NCBI GenBank assembly: GCA_965214295.1
Contig: OZ243944.1
Span: 186,001 to 250,000, forward strand
Direction: 5' to 3'
DNA length: 64,000 nt
From: JAJDUF01 sp965214295
GTDB lineage: Bacteria; Chloroflexota; UBA11872; UBA12225; JAJDUF01
Position numbers and translations under genes: made by a program. Of this stretch, positions 58,730 through 64,000 are shown piece after piece; the first letter of the stretch is position 1, and every line of letters starts with the position of its first letter. The notes under the pieces were generated by a model. That model saw only the letters and a list, made by a program, of their open reading frames with translations. It was not told the origin of the DNA and searched no databases.

Positions 58730-60233
58730 TCAGCTTTTACGCCTGAAAACCTCAATGTCTCCGATCCGCTGCCATAACTCGAAGTCTCTTGCCAGGAAGT
58801 CATCGAAGGCTTGGCGCCGTTCGTCGGTAAAAATACCACAGCCTGTTCGGCGCAACGACCACGTAGCCCAACCGACTCGACCAGATTCTTTCCCACTCGT
58901 TGGCCGGGATATAGCCATGTTCGACCAGGGTGTCTACAATATCCTCTTTCGCAATATCGGAGGGGTGGGCCAGGCGAGATGGCAACGAGCCAGGCCCGAG
59001 ATACCAATACACCAGATGGTGGGTTGGCGCGTAGACTGCCCCGTCGACCGCCCCGTCCGCCCGGATGAGCGTCGCGATTTTTCGCAGGTCGTAGCGCGCC
59101 TCGCGCTGGGACCAGTCCCGCGCGAGTGCGGCGCTGTCAGCACCGAAGAGCGCAATCCCGGCAACGATAGTCCAGCCGGCACAGATGAAAGCCATGTTAC
59201 GCAGCGGTCCCCGTAAGCCGTAGGATGCAAAAACCGCCAGCAGGGGCATGATCTGCAGCAGATGATGCTCAAATTGGCGTCCATTCATCAGAATGGAAAA
59301 GGAGGTGGCTGCAAAGACCAATAATAGCAGCCCTTCGTCGCCGGCAAGCACTCTTTTTCTCCGCTGTGCCGCATACACACAGAGCGTTATTCCGAAGAGG
59401 ATGGTTGCCGGCAAAAAGATCGGTCTGAACCGAAGAATGAACCTTTCCCAAAGGTCGACATACGACTGGAAGGCAGCCAGCAAGCCAGCACCCTGGGAGC
59501 TGTAAGCAAGGGGGACCAGGACGTTGCCCAGGAAGAACTCATCCAGGCCGTCAACAGAGGCGTAGACGGCGAGCAGTGGCAGCAGCGGCACCAGTCCGCC
59601 CGCGCTATAGGCAAAGAGCGCCAGCCGAGGGACGCTGGGGCTTGGCCGCCACAACTGCCAGGTATAGAATCCGCCCAGAGCTAGTACCACAAAGGCGATA
59701 TTCGTGCGCGTCAAGGTGGCCAAGGACAGCAGTAGGCCTATCACAAAGGTTGCCCAGAGCCGGTCGCGACGGGCCACCAGCAGCCAGCAGGCTGGCATCA
59801 TAAGCGCTATCACCAAATGCTCGGTCATGGTCGGTTGGAAGTTAGGCGCACCGGCTAGGACCAGGAAAACAGCCATCGCCACACCGGCCGCCAAAGACGA
59901 GCTGCGACGCACCGCGATCCCGTAACCGGCCAGCGCCGCGACAAGTAGGCAAAAGGCCCCGAAGAAGCGGATGGTGAGCAGATTCTCCCCGAAAAGAGTC
60001 ATGACACCCGCCAGAGCAAAGTAAATCCCGGGCGGTTTGTTGTCGAAAAGCTCCAAGTACGGCAACTGACCGGCTCGCAGATGGGAAGCCATGATGATGA
60101 AGGTGCTTTCGTCCCAATCAATCACCTCCCGCCCTAAGTTTCCCAGGCGAGTTACTAGCAGGAGGCCGGCAAAGAGGAGTGCCCAGCAGAAAAAATGGGA
60201 GCGGCTCAGACGAGTCGATGGCAGAGCTGCCAT
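58730..60233 (-). CDS. PMT-family membrane glycosyltransferase with 3' frameshift
   Basis: A GT39/ArnT-like protein with about twelve helices. The catalytic DE lies in EVIDWDESTFI near residue 37, and RQFEHHLLQIMP in a later loop. In the original frame the protein ends prematurely at 58800 (RTAPSLR). Just before that, near 58840, a shift into another minus-strand frame gives GIFTDERRQAFDDFLARDFE and LWQRIGDIEVFRRKS, ending at 58730, which fits a normal C terminus. A TTTTT run marks the junction. I annotate the full span of about 500 residues. It would transfer sugar from a lipid carrier on the outer face. Confidence 0.75.
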
Positions 60234-60390
60234 GTGAAACTCCGCGGCATGGTGTAGTGTAGCTAGGGCGGTCAGCGCAACCGGATGGAAGGTCGTGGCC
60301 GGCGCTCAACTCGGCCGGCATGACCTCGCCAGCCAAGCCGGGCACATTGTACCGGGAGCGCCGGGTAGTCCGCTCCACTGCACCGAGTCC

Positions 60391-60399
60391 TGCTATTAT
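60391..60399 (+). promoter_or_regulatory. Extended -10 promoter candidate before the TIM-barrel gene
   Basis: TGC-TATTAT, about 60 bp before ATG 60460, similar to elements at 1342 and 57550. Confidence 0.4.
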
Positions 60400-60459
60400 C
60401 CCGGTCGTGCCAACGCTGGCGCCAAAACGCCGGTGTCAATATAGAAGGAGTACGTCACC

Positions 60460-61311
60460 ATGATGCAGCTCGGCTATAGTACCTGGGGCATGCCGACCCT
60501 ACCGGCCGACGTGGCTATCCCCTACCTCGCCAAGCTGGGATTCGAAGCGGTCGAGCTTACCGTCATCCCCGGCTGGGTCACCGAGCTGTCCACGCTCGAT
60601 GCCCCGGCCCGACGCGCAATCCGCCAACTCTACGATGACCACCAAGTAGACCTCCCGGCGCTTGCCGGGCACGTGCCCCTGATCGTACCGCCGGATGAGT
60701 ACCGGCCGAACCTTGCACGCCTGCAAGCGACGGTAGACCTCGCGGTGGACTTGGCCGGAGCCGCTGGGCCACCACCGCTGAATACCGCCACTGGCGGCGC
60801 CCCTGAGCACTGGGAGCGCGACAAGGCGCTCCTCGTCGAGCGGGTCGGCGAGCTTACGCGCTACGGCGAGTCGCGGGGCGTGGTGATCGCCCTGGAGCCG
60901 CACGTTGGCCAGGGCTTGAACTCGCCGGAAAAGACGCTCTGGCTGCTCGACCGGATTGACTCCCCTTGGCTGAAAGTGAATTTCGACATTAGCCACTTCA
61001 ATGTCCAGGGCATGAGTATCGAGGAAACCGTCCCGCCCATGGCCCCGGTAAGCGTCCACACCCACGTCAAGGATGAGCGCGGCGTGCTGCCCGACTACGA
61101 GTTCCTGATTCCCGGCGAGGGTGAGATGGACTACACGCGGTATCTCCAGGCGATGGCTGCCGCCGGCTACACCGGCTCGATTACGGTAGAAATTAGCAAG
61201 CAGGTCCAGGCCCGGCCGGACTACGATCCCTTTGCCGCCGCCCGGCAGTCGTATGCGGTGCTCAACGCCACGTGGCAGGAAGCCGGCCTGCCACGGCTGC
61301 GCGGCGGCTAG
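60460..61311 (+). CDS. Sugar phosphate isomerase/epimerase (TIM barrel)
   Basis: A 283-residue xylose-isomerase-like TIM barrel. It has LGFEAVELTVIPGW near residue 25, VVIALEPHVGQG, LKVNFDISHFNVQGM, VHTHVKDERG and GSITVEISKQ, supplying the Glu, Asp, His and Glu metal ligands. A similar barrel is at 33671. The substrate is not determinable; such enzymes often act in sugar or inositol catabolism. GAAGGAGTACGTCACC precedes ATGATG 60460. Confidence 0.88.
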   Translation: MMQLGYSTWGMPTLPADVAIPYLAKLGFEAVELTVIPGWVTELSTLDAPARRAIRQLYDDHQVDLPALAGHVPLIVPPDEYRPNLARLQATVDLAVDLAGAAGPPPLNTATGGAPEHWERDKALLVERVGELTRYGESRGVVIALEPHVGQGLNSPEKTLWLLDRIDSPWLKVNFDISHFNVQGMSIEETVPPMAPVSVHTHVKDERGVLPDYEFLIPGEGEMDYTRYLQAMAAAGYTGSITVEISKQVQARPDYDPFAAARQSYAVLNATWQEAGLPRLRGG

Positions 61312-61340
61312 GCTGCCCGCAGTCCCTGCCACCCCCCTCG

Positions 61341-61393
61341 CGTCATTCCCACGTGGGCGGGAACCCACGTCCCCCTGCAAAGCGGAGGGACCA
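61341..61393. repeat. dRS3-like palindrome and CCCCCTGCAAAGCGG repeat
   Basis: CGTCATTCCCACGTGGGCGGGAACCCACG (61341 on), where the arms are partly altered, followed by CCCCCTGCAAAGCGGAGGGA (about 61371-61390), a repeat also near 1243 and 50694. Confidence 0.65.
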
Positions 61394-61429
61394 GACGGGG
61401 CCGGAGAGTAAGGTCCACCTGCTTGCCAC

Positions 61430-61435
61430 TATAAT
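61430..61435 (+). promoter_or_regulatory. Candidate -10 element TATAAT before the MFS gene
   Basis: A perfect TATAAT 100 bp before ATG 61535; no good -35. Confidence 0.3.
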
Positions 61436-61534
61436 CTACGGAGCGCGGCCTACCTGCGCTCTTGTTTGCCTCCGCTCCGGGGACCCGTGACCGTGCCGAC
61501 GGCGCGGGTCATCCTCGCCGCCTAGTCGTGACGT

Positions 61535-62866
61535 ATGAAGACGGATCCACCGCCGGCGTCCGCTGGCGAAGACACGCCCCCCCTGTCCCCGTGGCCCCAA
61601 CCGTCGGCCGCAGCGCGCGCGCTCGGCCCGCGGCGGCTGCGGCATCACCTGGCGCGGTGGGCCGGGCCGACCTTCGATGCCCTGCGCGTGCGCGACTACC
61701 GGCTCCTGTGGCAGGGCAACAGCATCACCTCGATGGGCTTCTGGATGCAGCAGGTCGCCATCGGCTGGCTGATCCTCGACCTCACCGGCTCGCCCTTCTT
61801 CCTCGGCGTAGCCGGATTCTGTCGTACAGCGCCCATGCTCGTCCTGGCACCCGTTACCGGCGTGCTGGCCGACCGCGCCAACCGGCGGCTCATCATCCTC
61901 ACCTCGCAGACGGTCCTCTTTGTCGTCACTGCCCTCATAACGTTCCTGATCTTCAGTGAACGCATTACCATCACGCATATCCTGATTGCCAGCACCTTCC
62001 ATGGCATCGCCATTGCAGTCCAGCTCCCGGCCCGGCAGGCGCTTATTCCGCAGGTCGTGGGGCGAGAGAAGCTCACCAACGCGCTGGCCCTGTTCTCGTC
62101 CACGCAGAGCCTGAGTCGCATCGTCGGACCGAGCCTCGCCGGTGTCATCATGGGCGTGGCCGGCGTGGCCTGGTGCGTCGCCTTCCAAAGCCTGTCCTAT
62201 CTCTGGGCTATCGGCAACGTACTACAGATGCGGATCCCCGGTCCCAAGCGCATCGGCCGGGCCAGCGCCGGCGTCTTCGCCAACCTGCGGGAGGGGCTGG
62301 AGTTTTGCTTCCGTACCAAGCCGCTGCTCTTCCAGCTGCTACTAGCCGTTGCGCCGACCGTGCTGGCTATGCCCTACATGACCTTGCTACCCGCCTTCGC
62401 ACGCGATGTCTACGCCATCGGGCCGAGTGGACTGGGGCTGCTGTACGCCAGCATGGGGATCGGCGCCTTGACCGGGGCCGTGCTCCTCGCCTCACGCCGC
62501 GGTATTCGGCGCAAGCAGTTCGCCACCGTACTGGTCGCCACAGCGAACGGGGGCTGCTTGCTTGTGCTCAGTGTGGCACCTTGGCTGCCGGTAGGCCTGC
62601 TGGCGCTCGCTGCCGTCGGCGCCACCGGCTCGGCGTTCACCACCCTCAACGGCTCCGTCATCCAAGAGCTTGCGCCGGACAATCTGCGCGGCCGCGTGAG
62701 CGGCATCTACCTCCTCCTTATGGGCTTGATGCCCCTCGGCACGCTCCCGGCCGGAATCATCGCCGCCGCTTGGGGCGCGCCGGTCGCGGTGGCCCTCGGC
62801 GGCAGTCTCACCATCGTCTGCACACTTGCCCTCCTCGCCGCCCGGCCGCAGCTCCGACACGCCTAG
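61535..62866 (+). CDS. MFS transporter, EntS-like
   Basis: A 443-residue major facilitator with a long soluble N terminus (about 50 residues) followed by twelve helices. RDYRLLWQGNSITSMGFWMQ and GVLADRANRRLIILTSQ give the MFS motif A region (GxxaDRxxRR). It resembles EntS-type exporters of siderophores, drugs or small molecules. The substrate is unknown. The MFS gene starts at 61535; the region before it contains repeats and a candidate promoter. Confidence 0.88.
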   Translation: MKTDPPPASAGEDTPPLSPWPQPSAAARALGPRRLRHHLARWAGPTFDALRVRDYRLLWQGNSITSMGFWMQQVAIGWLILDLTGSPFFLGVAGFCRTAPMLVLAPVTGVLADRANRRLIILTSQTVLFVVTALITFLIFSERITITHILIASTFHGIAIAVQLPARQALIPQVVGREKLTNALALFSSTQSLSRIVGPSLAGVIMGVAGVAWCVAFQSLSYLWAIGNVLQMRIPGPKRIGRASAGVFANLREGLEFCFRTKPLLFQLLLAVAPTVLAMPYMTLLPAFARDVYAIGPSGLGLLYASMGIGALTGAVLLASRRGIRRKQFATVLVATANGGCLLVLSVAPWLPVGLLALAAVGATGSAFTTLNGSVIQELAPDNLRGRVSGIYLLLMGLMPLGTLPAGIIAAAWGAPVAVALGGSLTIVCTLALLAARPQLRHA

Positions 62867-62927
62867 ACTGGTGGTTAGTGGTCGGCGGCCAGTGGCTAGT
62901 AGCCCTCTCCTAAGAGAGAAGGACCAA

Positions 62928-62962
62928 CCGCCGGAGTTTTGGCCCGCGAGTGGTGCGGCTTT
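62928..62962. repeat. Partial copy of the Lon-associated palindromic element
   Basis: ACCGCCGGAGTTTTGGCCCG matches one arm of the palindrome in the lon gene (with one change), followed by a second similar GGCTTTGGCCCG. It lies between the MFS and PHP genes. Confidence 0.6.
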
Positions 62963-63033
62963 GGCCCGTCAGGGGGTGAAGCAAGACACCAAACGGCAGG
63001 CCGTGCTATAGAATCCCTAGTGGAGGTACTGCA

Positions 63034-63741
63034 GTGACTGACCAGCCGATCTACGACTTTCATACGCACAGCTTCCTCAGCGACGGCGCCCTGTCGCCTA
63101 TCGAGCTGATCCGCCGCGTCCATATCCAGGGCTATCGCTCCATCGCTATCACCGACCACATCGGTGTCGGCGGTATCGAGCAGTTGCTCGAATTCCTGGC
63201 CGCAGACTGCGCCGCGGCAGAGCGGTATTGGGACATCCGCTGCTTGCCGGGCGTCGAGCTGACCCACCTGCCGCCGGAGGCCATTGCCCCGGCGGCAGCG
63301 CGGGCACGGCGAGCGGGCGCGGCCGTGGTGGTCGTCCATGGGGAATCCACCGTGGAGCCGGTGGTGGAGGGCACCAATCGCGCCGCCGTGGTCTGCCCGG
63401 ACGTGGATATTCTGGGTCATCCGGGGCTAATCGCCGCCGAGGATGTGCAATTGGCGCGTGAGCACGGCGTCTACCTGGAGCTTTCCGCGAAACGCGGCCA
63501 CAGCCTGACGAACGGGCACGTAACGCGGCTGGCGCGTGAGTTTGGCGCGACGCTCATCGTTAATAGCGATGGGCACGAGCCAGGTGACTATCTCACCCCC
63601 ACTATGGCGCGGAATGTGGTCCTGGGAGCCGGCTTACCGGAGTCCGAGCTGCCTGAGCTACTCCGGCATACGCCGCAACGGCTGCTACAGCGGATTGACC
63701 AACGGTGCGCCACACGCCCTCGCGCGGTGCAAGTGGCCTGA
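63034..63741 (+). CDS. PHP-domain phosphoesterase
   Basis: A 235-residue PHP-type metal-dependent hydrolase. The motifs DFHTHSFLSDG, AITDHIGVGG, PGVELTH, VVHGES, LGHPG and VNSDGHE supply the expected His, Asp and Glu ligands of the trinuclear centre. It could be a histidinol-phosphate-phosphatase-like or nucleic-acid phosphoesterase; the substrate is not determinable. Start GTG 63034. It ends 22 bp before the start of lon on the same strand. Confidence 0.88.
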   Translation: MTDQPIYDFHTHSFLSDGALSPIELIRRVHIQGYRSIAITDHIGVGGIEQLLEFLAADCAAAERYWDIRCLPGVELTHLPPEAIAPAAARARRAGAAVVVVHGESTVEPVVEGTNRAAVVCPDVDILGHPGLIAAEDVQLAREHGVYLELSAKRGHSLTNGHVTRLAREFGATLIVNSDGHEPGDYLTPTMARNVVLGAGLPESELPELLRHTPQRLLQRIDQRCATRPRAVQVA

Positions 63742-63763
63742 ATACCTAGACACTGGATAGGAC

Positions 63764-64000
63764 AATGAACATATCGAGCAAGTACAGTGCTGCCGAGCGC
63801 TCGCGGGCCAAAGCTCCGGCGGTCGTTCGGGACTGGGCGAAGCAAAGCATGGCCGGAGCTTTGGCCCGCGACCAACAGCAAGCGGCGCCCGACCCGAACA
63901 CACCACCGACCGGCGCAACGGAGCCGATCAAGACCCTCATCCTGCCGGTCTTGTCGCTGCGGGATCAGGTCCTGTTCCCGCGCGTGGTATCCCCCCTGAT
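63764..64000 (+). CDS. lon: Lon protease, N-terminal part (continues beyond window)
   Basis: ATG 63764 opens an unbroken frame to the window edge. Residues about 60-79 read KTLILPVLSLRDQVLFPRVV, which is the start of the Lon substrate-binding (LA) domain (PVLPLRDxVxFPxMV). Lon is the ATP-dependent AAA+ protease. Before this domain is an unusually long, low-complexity N terminus of about 58 residues, much of which is encoded by a 69-bp palindromic element at 63802-63870. The catalytic domains lie outside the window, so only the LA domain start supports the assignment. Confidence 0.85.
63802..63870. repeat. Palindromic element within the lon coding region
   Basis: CGCGGGCCAAAGCTCCGGC (63802-63820) and GCCGGAGCTTTGGCCCGCG (63852-63870) are exact 19-bp inverted arms around a 31-bp loop. 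The 69-bp element is 23 codons long and keeps the reading frame. A partial copy of the arm is at 62928. Confidence 0.85.

Noticed and set aside
1..64000. tRNA and rRNA genes
   Set aside because: No GGTTCRANNCC-type T-arm with matching acceptor stem or rRNA core sequence was seen.

Overview
The window is GC-rich (about two thirds by eye) and gene-dense, with short operons on both strands. No rRNA, tRNA, phage or plasmid hallmark is visible. The gene mix suggests a Chloroflexota-like bacterium, possibly of the sulfatase- and dioxygenase-rich marine or sponge-associated lineages: a cysO-cysM sulfur-carrier pair, a deazaflavin-type oxidoreductase, ThyX instead of ThyA, DtxR, SpoIIM-like and CcmC proteins, a CvpA-CAP fusion, three sulfatase-fold enzymes, a PhyH dioxygenase and two xylose-isomerase-like TIM barrels. 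This placement is an inference from gene content.

Layout. 1-1079 (minus): cysO-cysM for cysteine synthesis. 1438-3998: an active/inactive M16 peptidase pair. 4185-9238: an HTH gene, a solitary adenine methyltransferase, an old-yellow-enzyme oxidoreductase without a normal start codon, and remnants of a HEPN-type module. 9263-10907 (minus): an amidohydrolase and a DksA-like zinc-finger gene. 10908-12345: a gene-free repeat island holding a 183-bp tandem array of three-tier hairpins. 12346-15923: MBL-cupin fusion, alpha/beta hydrolase and a P1/NylC-type self-cleaving peptidase. 16097-17673: an AT-richer island of two zinc-ribbon genes. 17892-23705: CcmC, a membrane protein, an aldolase, an HtrA protease, a DDN-like oxidoreductase and an NHL propeller. 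23752-24504: an AT-richer PD-(D/E)XK-like protein. 24864-33568: secreted proteins, CvpA-CAP, aminotransferase, DtxR, SpoIIM-like protein and a choline-sulfatase-like enzyme. 33671-38868: sugar isomerase, twin small membrane proteins, RecQ and an AT-richer GATC-type restriction-modification pair. 38932-47686: two more sulfatase-fold enzymes, a thioredoxin, PhyH, ThyX, a CDP-paratose-epimerase-like enzyme and a sialidase-like protein. 47801-51239: a broken VapBC pair, an M28 peptidase and an IS remnant. 51346-57362: a DegT aminotransferase, guanylate kinase and an asymmetric ABC exporter pair. 57615-64000: glycosyltransferases (one frameshifted), a TIM barrel, an MFS transporter, a PHP enzyme and the start of Lon.

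Short dispersed palindromes fill many gaps. One family has a CGTCATT(N)CCA core resembling Neisseria dRS3; one is a CTCTCC...GGAGAGG hairpin with a GGCCGGGGTGAGG tail; one begins GTAGGGGC. Some repeats lie inside genes: a heptamer tract in the flavin oxidoreductase and a 69-bp (23-codon) palindrome at the start of Lon. The points most worth a second look are the hairpin array, the in-frame palindrome in Lon, the AT-rich restriction and zinc-ribbon islands, the CysO tail and several frameshifted genes.
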